Shown here piece after piece: positions 56,005-64,000 of a stretch of DNA of 64,000 bases. The stretch's first letter is position 1. The number at the start of each line of letters is the position of its first letter. A program made the translations under genes and the position numbers. This DNA is from Ceratobasidium sp. AG-K (taxonomy: Eukaryota; Basidiomycota; Agaricomycetes; Cantharellales; Ceratobasidiaceae), in contig JAWNGF010000006.1 in the NCBI GenBank assembly GCA_037039685.1, positions 2,170,001-2,234,000 of the forward strand. The letters run 5' to 3'. Under the pieces are notes generated by a model. The model had not been told where the DNA came from. It saw nothing but the letters and a program-made list of their open reading frames with translations, and searched no databases.

Positions 56005-56348
56005 CGCGGATGGAGGGAGGAAAGAAGGCCAAATTTTGTGATATTTGGGCACGTGATGTGTGATCGGCGGGGTTGGCGCTTGTTCGAATGAGAGCCCGGA
56101 CATGACCACCATCTGCTGGCAACTTGGACTCTATCAAGAACACGAAGCATAACACAGTAGATCTCCAGCATGAATAATATGCCAAAAATTACATCTCCCA
56201 GATTGCTCTGCTCTGACCATGCTGAAAATCCCGCCCCTATAATGCTCTGGCCCCAATAACTCAATTTCCTCTACTGTACTGCCAGTGAGCTTACTTGGAC
56301 TTACTATCCGCTCTATTATGTCCCAGGACCTCGGAGGTACTATTTTTT

Positions 56349-56381
56349 CCAAAACTAGTAATTATTAATTGCTAGTTTTGG
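56349..56381. repeat. Short perfect inverted repeat (10-bp arms, 13-nt loop)
   Basis: CCAAAACTAG at 56349-56358 and CTAGTTTTGG at 56372-56381 are exact reverse complements around an AT-only loop plus one G. It could form a cruciform or bind a dimeric protein. It marks the left edge of the compositionally distinct island. Confidence 0.7.
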
Positions 56382-56453
56382 TAATCTCAACATCCCAATC
56401 AATCCCACTCTATTGTTTTCAGTCTGTTTGTTTGACTGGGGGCTTCAGCATTG

Positions 56454-56460
56454 TATATAA
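56454..56460 (+). promoter_or_regulatory. TATA-like box
   Basis: TATATAA lies about 80 bp before an ATG at 56536, in front of the proline-rich ORF model. Confidence 0.45.
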
Positions 56461-56535
56461 GGAGGCCAAAAGAACTCGCTCTCCTTGCCCCACAACCAGA
56501 AGGCATTTGACTATCACAAACCTCAAGCTTTCAAC

Positions 56536-57222
56536 ATGCAGGCAAAAATCAATGTTCAAGTCATCAAGGCGAGTACTCTCTTGTATCTAACTCTTACTAG
56601 CATTTGACATTTGCTTTTCTATAGGTTACTCAGGTATGCCTCAACACTGATATGTACAATCCCTCATATCACCAGAGCGGCTTTGTATGTCCTTGACTAC
56701 TATTTATTCACACCATGCTAACCCACCTGCTCAGCACATCTACTCCACTGACCAATTTCCCACAAAGGCCCACATCCCTGGGCTCACTACTGGACTTCAC
56801 CTCCCTCCGAGCATCCCAAACCACTTGGAATTGCTCATTACTCCTTCCCCAGCACATCCCGCTCCTATTCTGTTGGTGTGCCACAGTGCGTCAGGGCTGG
56901 AGGCAAAACCCCAGGGCGCTCAGCCGCAGCCAGTAAAGCATCTTTACAAGAAAGCTGAGGTGAGTACACGACTGTGTCCAGTCTCAACTTTGTACTTATG
57001 TGCCTGTATGCTCAGTTTGTTCAAGCTCCCGAGCACAATGTTACCCCCACCCCCAAGTCCAACATACCCAAAATCCCCAAATCCTACCTTCCCAAAGTTA
57101 CCAACCCCAATGCACCCAAGCCTACTCTCAAATCTCCCAAATCCCCCGCACCCAACAAGGCCAAATTCATGCCCACCTCTCTCCCAGGAATCTACGGCAA
57201 GCAATGTTTCCCATGCAGCTGA
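56536..57222 (+). CDS. Hypothetical proline/lysine-rich protein with possible 9-nt microexons
   Basis: A model can be built from ATG 56536: exon MQAKINVQVIK, a GC-AG type intron, a 9-nt exon (VTQ), an intron, a 9-nt exon (SGF), an intron, then HIYSTDQFPTKAHIPGLTTG. After another intron comes FVQAPEHNVTPTPKSNIPKI and repeats of PK/PN to KQCFPCS and stop. All joins are phase 0. The protein would be about 140 residues, low in complexity at the end. The TATA box ahead supports a promoter. I do not recognise it. The microexons are inferred only from splice sites. Confidence 0.35.
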
Positions 57223-57345
57223 CCCAAATTTATCTATGCATACAGGTACAACAGCAATTGCTGGGCCCACCTTCCAGCTGGCCAACGTCCAACTGAGACC
57301 AAGGCTGAGGATTACAAGCCTCAGCTTAAGCAATCCAAGGCGCTT

Positions 57346-58050
57346 GTGTGTATGTTATTGATGGGAGACCCAATTCAGTTAGGGGTTTGCATTTTGAAGC
57401 CTAGAAAGGGGAAGGCAGTGGATAGCAAGAAGGGATTGGGGAAGGGGAAGAAAAAGGAGCCGGCTGTGAACGACATGGCATCTGTCTTTGCTGCTGTTGC
57501 ATTGGGAGCAAAGGAGGAAGAGGCAAAGAATCTGTGCATAGCAACTACATTGGGTGGAACAGCAGTCAAGCCGACAAGTGGTTTGGGGTCAAGCAATGAG
57601 CAGGAACCAACAAGTTTGGATGTGAAGGATGAAGCTCCTTCCACAAGCCCCGCCGGTTCCATTTTGACCTTGTCCAAGAACAGCCCTACATGGCTCAGGG
57701 CACCATCTCCTCTACTCAAAAACTCCCCAGACTTGGATACCAAATTTGTTGACCTTGAGGCTGAACCCAAGATTTGTCAACTGTGCTTCCCAGCCCCTCA
57801 AATGCGCGGGAACGCATCCCCTCCAAGCCCATTGGACCTTTGTCCACATCTGAATAGGGCATTGGTCAATTTTCAAGCCCTGTACAGCATTGGGCCTGGC
57901 CTTGGTTCTTGTCTCAAGAGGAGCAATTCTGTCGAAAGTCAAGGCCCTGCGACGCCTACAGAGGACAAGTTTGTAATTATCCCAATGCCTGAACAGGAAT
58001 GTGGCCATGGGAAAGAGGGCGGCTTGGTTCCAATGGGGGCCTGTGCATAG
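57346..58050 (+). CDS. Hypothetical Lys/Ser/Pro-rich ORF
   Basis: An uninterrupted 235-codon frame: KPRKGKAVDSKKGLGKGKKK, then MASVFAAVALGAKEEE, later ICQLCFPAPQMRGNASP and a C-terminal ..KFVIIPMPEQECGHGKEGG. There are few CpG dinucleotides, as in its neighbours. It may be an exon of the upstream model, an independent gene or a decayed element. No family is recognised. Confidence 0.35.
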   Translation: MCMLLMGDPIQLGVCILKPRKGKAVDSKKGLGKGKKKEPAVNDMASVFAAVALGAKEEEAKNLCIATTLGGTAVKPTSGLGSSNEQEPTSLDVKDEAPSTSPAGSILTLSKNSPTWLRAPSPLLKNSPDLDTKFVDLEAEPKICQLCFPAPQMRGNASPPSPLDLCPHLNRALVNFQALYSIGPGLGSCLKRSNSVESQGPATPTEDKFVIIPMPEQECGHGKEGGLVPMGACA

Positions 58051-58536
58051 TGGGAATTTATGACAGGGTACTTGATGTCCACAGACTTGATCCACATATA
58101 TAGGTATATAGGAGTGGCAATGAATCAAAGCATTGCAGCAAATGCTTTAGTGAGAAGCATGCCCTTGAACCTAGACCTACAAACTACCCATTATAATAAA
58201 TGGCGTGTCATGTAGATGGTCAAGAGGGTTGAAACCCAATCAAGACACAGTCCCTAACTTGTGTGTGATCAACAGGACTTTTGGTCAAGCGCCCGTCTGA
58301 ACCTTGTCTCTCCAGTCTCACCGTGATACCTTATCTATAGACGTCCTTAGACTCCACCATCGCATACTTTCTTTGAAGCATATGCCTTACACCTACCCAA
58401 AGATTGAAATACAGGGCAAGGCCCAAAGCATGCTAAAATGAGCAGGTAAGCCTTTATTCCGACTTGTTTATGGCTGCTCATATTGCAGCAATGAAATCTA
58501 CCACATTGTAGATAACCAAGCCAAGAAGACCAATGA
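58051..58536. other. Intergenic region
   Basis: AT-rich and CpG-poor. An N-terminal effector domain of the NLR-like gene could be expected here, but none is recognisable. Confidence 0.4.
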
Positions 58537-61424
58537 TTGAACGCTTCCCGTAAGACAGCCATGCATGTCAACAATCAGATCAATGCATCTGAGCTCTTGC
58601 CTATCCAGACAGTTGCCATCAAACAATGCCCCACACCTACCTCAGAGTTTACCAGCCGCAAAGATTTGATCCAGCAGGTCACTACATGCATAACCAAAAC
58701 CAACAAGGGGCGCCAGGTATGCGTTGTGCATGGACCCAAAGGTGCAGGGAAAACCCAGCTGGTGTTGAAGGCCATTGAGCGACACCAAGCCGCCTGGACA
58801 CACATGCTCTTTGTTGACTTGAGCTTGAGGGAATCAATTGAAACGGCACTGCAGGGCTTTGCAGAACTGCAGAACATCGGAAACAATCACAAAGACGCAT
58901 TAAACTGGCTAGAGATATACCCTAGGCCTTGGCTCATTGTATTCAATAATATGAATGACCTTTCCCCCAGCATCAAAGATTATTTCCCTGGTGGAAACTA
59001 CAGCAGCATAATAATTATGACCTGTAGGGCCAAGATGATAGCAGACACCCGTGGATCAAGGTTTGTCTATCATGTCGCAGGAATGAATAGTCAGGAGGCA
59101 TTCACATTGTTATTGCAAGTTGCATGGAGACAAGACCGGGTACTTCATGAGCAGGAAATAGAGGCGGCGGGTGCACTGCTTCAGGTGAGTAATATAGCAT
59201 TGTCGACTGCTCCAGAGTTAACCCTAATGTATGCTCTTAGGACCTGGGGAATCTCCCATTGGCAGTGGTGTATGCTGGTGTATACCTTGAGCATTTGCCT
59301 GAAAAGAGCATTGATACCTACAGAAATCTATTCCTCAGCAAATGCCAGTTGATCATCAGGCTGTATGCTAACCTCAATAGGGATGCGGGTGACTACAAAA
59401 AATCCGCTTGCACCACATGGAAGATGTGCTATGACCTATTGGAGAAAGCAAGCAACTCACGGTTATAGCTCTGGCTGATAGCATTTCTCTACCACAATGG
59501 CATTACCAAAATGATCTTTCAATGAGCTGCTGTCAACACAGAATCCTACATGTCTATAATGTTGTCTGGTGATATTGGGGCGGCTGCCTATGACCATGTG
59601 CGAGACCACCTCAAAACCTACATGAATTTTGACGGGAGCTGGAACTCAACACGGTTCTCAGGTGCCCTTTGCAAGCTTTCCTTGTACTCCCTGATCGAAT
59701 ATGACTCAGTCAACATGGAGTACAGGATCAATCCTCTGGTGCAAGAGTGGACTCGTGCCATTGTCCTGCAGCCACCAAACTTTGCATTGGATTGTACAAC
59801 AACACTTCTGATTCAATCAGTCAATTCAAAACATGATTCTTTGCTTGGATTGGATAACTATAGACAGGTGATTGCGCTGCATATCGGCAAGGTGCTCTTG
59901 CAGCTACGTACTTGGATTACTACCAACCACCAACCTGTGATGTTTGCTCAAGTACTCGACACATATCAGCAGCTGCTAGGTGTAGACCATCCCGATACCA
60001 TTGCATTTATGAACATGTCCGCCATTGGCTACTATCAGCAAGATCGATGGGTCAAAGCGGAACTATTGCAGAAGCAGGCTTTGGACTTGTACAGGTCGCT
60101 ACTGGGAGAGGAGCACCCATATACCTTGGATAGCATGTATAACCTGGCAATAACATATCAGAAACAAGGTTACAGGGACAAGGCAGAGGCTCTTCAATCC
60201 TGTATACTCAATGTATGCTGTTGAATCCTTGGCAAAGAGCATCTGCTCACATTATCGAGTATTATTGACCTGGTCTCAATGTATTGCCAACAAGGCAAAT
60301 GGGAAAAGGCAAGGCAACTACAATCCCTGCTCCTATATTTGCGCAAGAAAACACTTGGCGTGGATCATCCAGATACACTGAAAAGCATGAATACTCTTGC
60401 TTCAATCCTTCAAAACCACAGCAAATGGGACAAGGCAGAGCAAGTGCAGATGTTGCTTATGAACATATTGCACCAAGTTTTTGGGAGAGAACACCAGAAC
60501 ACCCTGGCCAGCATGAACAATCTTGCCATGACATACTACTACCAGTGCCAATGGGATGATGCAGAACAACTTCAACAACAGATCCTAAACATACACAAAT
60601 GGACGCTTGGGGAAGATCATCCGGGTACTCTGAATAGCATGAGCAACCTTGCAGATACGCTCTGGCAGCAAGGCAAGTTTCAGGAGGCAGAAACCCTGCT
60701 AATATGGATTCTGAATGCTCAAGAGCAAGTTCTTGGCCACAACCATTGGGATACCCTGAACACTTTAGTTGACCTAGTGTCGATGTACTTGATGCAGGGA
60801 CAATGGATGGAGGCGGAAGAGCTGGAGAACTGAGTTCTGGAAACACGAAAACAATTGTATGGCAAGAAGCACTTGGATGTAATTGCAAGCATGGATAACC
60901 TTGTTCACATTTTCTCAAAGCAAGGCCGGTTGGACAAAATTGAGGCCATACTAGTGCAAATCTTGATCCTCAGTAAAGAGACTCTGGGGAGCAATCACCC
61001 TAAAACATTGAAAACCAAAGCAAGCTTGGCCCAACTCTATACCCAGCAGGATTGCCTTGCCAAAGCTGAACAGTCATGGGCGGACATTGTGCTTGCCACA
61101 GAACAGATATTTGGAATCGGCGACAAGAGTATGGATGACTTGATTTGTACTGCTACTGAGCATCTGGTGCGCATACATCAGGCCTCAAGCTGCCTCCTGG
61201 AGGTAGAACCCACTCTGCTATCATTATTGAGAACTGGTCGAGATATGCTTGGCAATGGCCACCCAACCACGCTAGCTATTATGAATCAACTTTCGGAGAT
61301 TTACCAGGCAATGATTATCCAAGAGTCGCCAAGTTACTATGGCCAATCGCTTCGGCCAACTTGTGGTTTGGCCAATGGAGTCAACATGAGTCATTTGCTC
61401 AATGCTCTCAATTATGGGTCATAA
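58537..61424 (+). pseudogene. Decayed NB-ARC/TPR (NLR-like) gene with four in-frame stops
   Basis: The coding frame starts MNASRKTAMHVNNQ. The nucleotide-binding domain has the P-loop VVHGPKGAGKTQLVL (about 58723-58760), a Walker-B-like PWLIVFNNMND (about 58927) and IIIMTCRAKMI (sensor region). An intron (59185-59240) is followed by GNLPLAVVYAGVYLEH (GLPL-like). Then a frame with kinesin-light-chain-type TPRs runs to 61424: repeats carry ..LGxDHPDTLxSMxNLA.. and ..QGKWxKAExLQ... The frame is broken by TAG at 59466 and TGA at 59523, 60222 and 60831, all in one and the same frame with no indel between. Such NLR-like proteins act in fungal self/non-self responses (family knowledge). No N-terminal effector domain is seen. 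Breaks are described and not repaired. Confidence 0.82.
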
Positions 61425-61678
61425 TATTCATGTACTCTCACACTTCAAAGACGGACACTACAGAAGTAGAATGCTTTATCTGTGAGGTCAATATGATTAT
61501 TATTCCTCTTGTTCAATTACTTACCACCGATGTTTCAGTCTCATTCCTCGAAATACGCATCAGGTATATTGACAACTCCCCTCCCAATGCAGCACTAGCC
61601 AAAATCCAATTCGACCTCAAAATTCACAAACTCCAACCACCCCCAAACCCTAGCAAGAAGATCATAATTAGTAGTACC

Positions 61679-62630
61679 ATGGTAAGTGCTCTAATCATTG
61701 CCTGTCAGCGGCTAACCCACGCATACGCCCTCCCAGCCCCCCGAAGAGGTGATTTTACATCTCACTGCTAAATCTACAACATGCAACAATATTACATATT
61801 CAGTTGACGAACCATCTTGTGATGCTATTGCCCATTTCGGCGGAAGCTTTGGCGACGTATATCGTGGGAGGCTCAAGGATAAGGCTCAGGTTGCTCTCAA
61901 ATGCATTCGAAAGTTACCACAACGCATAGATCAGATCCATCAAGTGAGCATTCGCCTCACCGTTGTTGAACGAGTTGCCTGATAGCGTGCGTCCCCGCAC
62001 AAAATCTAGTACGCCGCGCGCGAGCTCAGGATATGGTCCAAGCTAAAGCACAACAACATACTAGAACTGCTCGGCCTAGCACTATTCAGAAACCAAATTG
62101 CAATGGTCTCGCCCTGGATGTCCAACAGCAATCTACCCCATTACCTGGCATTAAATCCTACAGCCAATCGCTGCGAGCTAGTAAGTTCATTTGTTTGGTG
62201 TCTTCTAGTTCGCCAATAATCTGACTGGACCCAAAGTGCACTCAGATTGCAAATGGTCTAGCATACATGCATGAAATTTGCGCTGTGAGTCGGCCAGACG
62301 ACTTGAAATTGGCAAAGACTAACTCATACATTCAGGTTCATGGGGACTTGAAGGCGGTCAGTAATTTACATTGCAACTGCCTGCCGTGCGGCGTCATTTC
62401 TCTTGGACTGACCGTCGTTTAACCAGAGCAACGTTGTTATATCGGAAGAAGGCGTAGCAAAGATAGGAGACTTTGGGAGCGCGCTAAAGGCCGATGCCAC
62501 TGCCACAATGCAATTCACGATGACAACGTTGTTGGACAATACCTTGCGTTGGACAGTAGGTCTTGACCCTCCTATTCAATACGCTGCTAACGGAACCCAA
62601 AAGGCTCCGGAGTTATTGATGGGCTGTCGT
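61679..62630 (+). pseudogene. Protein kinase gene truncated in the C-lobe
   Basis: ATG at 61679 joins by a phase-0 intron to PPEEVILHLTAKS. The kinase domain shows FGGSFGDVYRG (Gly loop), VALKC (Lys), YAARELRIWSKLKHNNILE (helix C), PWMSNSNLPHYL (hinge region), ANGLAYMHEICAVHGDLKA (catalytic HGDLK), KIGDFGSALK (DFG) and RWTAPELLMGC (APE). All are joined by good short introns; one at about 62550-62608 has a GCTAAC branch site. After the donor GTAAGC at about 62630 the expected ADVYALGM block is missing and the sequence turns into unrelated, retroelement-like DNA. The reading frame is otherwise intact, so the truncation is probably recent. Confidence 0.75.
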
Positions 62631-62744
62631 AAGCTTCTTCTAAGTGGCTATGAGACAAGCCGCGGCGGAGAGTGGACGGCACTAAGACCTAAGTGACCTC
62701 TTGAACCGCAACACACTTAAGCGTCTGTAGGCTCTTGAGGGTAG

Positions 62745-63110
62745 GGGTGGTTCTAAGTGTCACTCAAAGGGGATGTTTTGACGAGACAAAACAAGCTGGG
62801 GTTGCCAGGCTTGTTAGTCCTCTATATATATTCACAAAGTGGCCGAGTCATACAAGGCGCAGCCACATGAGTCACACAAGAGAGCCAGTCAGGAGTGTCC
62901 ATGTGAGTCATGCTGTATGAACAGACATGACTCGTACAAAGCACAGCCGCGTTACACAATGTAACAGAACAACCACAAGAAGGTGGCAACGCGGCAAACA
63001 GAAACAGAAACACAAGACAAAGAAGGGGACAGGCGGGCAAGACAACAGGCGAGTCCAATGGAGTGAGCTGGCTCACGACATTACTCCCCCCTATGGGTCC
63101 ATTTGGGGGA
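62745..63110. mobile_element. Possible LTR or retroelement edge
   Basis: It directly follows the break in the kinase gene. It contains a TATATATA box (62823-62830), short inverted repeats (TTTTG..CAAAAC near 62776; GTCCATT..AATGGAC at 63097-63121, just beyond the right edge) and no coding content. No second LTR is visible in the window, so this is a suggestion only. Confidence 0.3.
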
Positions 63111-63121
63111 CCTGAATGGAC

Positions 63122-63886
63122 CTACTGCACCGTGCAGTCCTTCCCTTTCCTCAGCATAAATTCCTCAAGCCCTTCATCTTCCTCCAGGGTTAGGTCGATG
63201 GGATTGAACGCGGTGTTCCCCGGTTCGTCCGAGAACTTCTCCCATTCTTCCCATGTCTCCTCCTTTGTCCAGTCAGCCTTGGACCAATCCAAAACCCTTT
63301 TCTGAACCTCCACAAACTCCTTGTCCCATTGTCGCACATCTGGCTCCGTCTCTTTCCATGCCGAAACGTCCGCTTCCTCCCACTTCCACCAGTTAGGCGC
63401 CCACTCGAACTTCTCCTTCTGGTACCTTCCCCTTTCCAGCTTCCAGTCGCTCAAGTCCCTCTCGTAGTTGGCGTCCCAGGCGACGTTCCACCGGGGTCGC
63501 AGTGTTGGTTGCCTCCCGTCGTACCCTGGTACCCACTCGCTCGAGTAAGCCCCTTCTTGTCCCCATTCAACCACCCCAAGCATGTGGGTGGAGAGGAGAA
63601 CAACCTCCGAGACCTGGAATGCGGCGCACCCCCGGCAGACGAAAATGTCCTTTCGTAGTAGCTGCATGCGTGTCGGCCATTTTTTTCCGACCCACTGGAA
63701 TTCCCCCAGGTCTGAGTGGAGGATGTCGCCCAAGGCCCTGAAGTGCATTCTTCCCGAGCCTTGTTGTGACCTCTTGAAGACGTAGAGGGCAGCCCCGGAG
63801 TCCAGGATCCTTGCCGTGGCAAAGGCAGGTCCTTCAAGGACGCGGGTGAGGTTGTTGGCAATGGTGGAGCGGGTGACAGCAGGCAT
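63122..63886 (-). CDS. Trp-rich hypothetical protein, possibly mobile-element encoded
   Basis: An uninterrupted minus-strand frame; the start MPAVTRSTIANNLTRVLEGP at 63886 is the best ATG, although the frame opens earlier. The N-terminal half has FATARILDSGAALYVFKRSQ and DIFVCRGCAAFQVSEVV. The C-terminal half is highly charged with Trp about every 8-12 residues (APNWWKWEEADVSAWKE, WTKEETWEEWEKF) and an acidic end. About 254 residues, no introns, unlike every other gene here. This suggests an element gene (gag-like or accessory), but I do not recognise the family. Confidence 0.5.
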   Translation of the reverse strand: MPAVTRSTIANNLTRVLEGPAFATARILDSGAALYVFKRSQQGSGRMHFRALGDILHSDLGEFQWVGKKWPTRMQLLRKDIFVCRGCAAFQVSEVVLLSTHMLGVVEWGQEGAYSSEWVPGYDGRQPTLRPRWNVAWDANYERDLSDWKLERGRYQKEKFEWAPNWWKWEEADVSAWKETEPDVRQWDKEFVEVQKRVLDWSKADWTKEETWEEWEKFSDEPGNTAFNPIDLTLEEDEGLEEFMLRKGKDCTVQ

Positions 63887-64000
63887 TGTGGAGGACAAAA
63901 AAGATTTAGAGCGTAGAGTTGGGGGTGTTTCTTGGAATAGTAGCAAGTTTTGCAGATATCTCTATCGGTTGTTCCCTTCCCCCCTTTTATCTTTCCTGGA
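63887..64000. other. Window end, upstream of the Trp-rich ORF
   Basis: Leader or promoter of the minus-strand ORF, continuing beyond the window. Nothing else is seen. Confidence 0.4.

Larger units (their letters stand above)
56005..56535. other. Intergenic region before the CpG-poor island
   Basis: It contains the Nog2 promoter (left), a perfect 10-bp inverted repeat (56349-56381) and a TATA-like box (56454-56460). No gene is seen. Confidence 0.5.

Noticed and set aside
1..64000. CRISPR arrays, rRNA genes, operons or phage modules
   Set aside because: No regularly spaced repeats, no rRNA-like conserved blocks and no prokaryotic gene organisation were seen.

Overview
The window looks like a chromosome piece from a filamentous basidiomycete, most likely an agaricomycete close to Rhizoctonia (Cantharellales). 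This is an inference from content: very intron-dense genes with ~45-60 nt GT-AG introns and CTAAC-type branch sites, a laccase, a group III (Nik1-type) histidine kinase, an Argonaute, tandem MYND-finger families, and TPR/NB-ARC genes. No bacterial-type features (operons, ribosome binding sites, CRISPR) are present.

Layout. 1-1.36 kb: upstream of the first gene. 1.36-7.15 kb (+): hybrid histidine kinase with about seven HAMP repeats. 7.47-10.63 kb: a divergent pair, an SDR reductase (-) and a zinc polyol/sugar-alcohol dehydrogenase (+). 10.94-12.90 kb (+): peroxisomal enoyl-CoA hydratase 2 ending in SKL. 13.18-15.59 kb (+): laccase. 16.18-18.07 kb (-): PfkB/ketohexokinase-like sugar kinase. 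19.66-20.18 kb (+): small one-pass membrane protein with a PPAY motif. 21.09-22.65 kb (+): hydroxyquinol/catechol-type intradiol dioxygenase. 22.98-23.82 kb (-): unrecognised protein. 25.57-28.85 kb (+): Argonaute, followed by a 44-bp-stem hairpin. 30.4-36.5 kb (-): tandem cluster of MYND zinc-finger paralogues, three intact, one pseudogene and at least two relics. 36.7-48.75 kb: a 5-oxoprolinase whose A half (+) and B half (-) are separated by a small secreted protein and a DHX29-like helicase, with the geometry expected of an inversion. 49.2-49.56 kb (-): complex I 9.5 kDa subunit. 50.3-51.8 kb (-): one-pass membrane protein with an apparent frameshift, bracketed by duplicated flanks. 53.5-56.0 kb (-): nucleolar GTPase Nog2. 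56.4-61.4 kb: a CpG-poor island with proline/lysine-rich ORFs and a decayed NB-ARC/TPR (NLR-like) gene. 61.7-64 kb: a protein kinase gene cut short beside retroelement-like sequence and a Trp-rich ORF.

How it fits together. The first half is mostly metabolism and stress: osmosensing kinase, sugar-alcohol oxidation and sugar phosphorylation, peroxisomal beta-oxidation, and laccase plus intradiol dioxygenase for aromatic breakdown. The middle has RNA silencing and an expanding MYND family. The right half mixes housekeeping genes (glutathione cycle, translation helicase, ribosome assembly, respiration) with a decaying accessory island of self/non-self type genes. The best candidates for something new are the split, inverted 5-oxoprolinase, the long hairpin next to Argonaute, and the NLR-like gene whose four in-frame stops all fit C-to-T changes. 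All gene models were made by eye from splice sites and family resemblance; no search was run.
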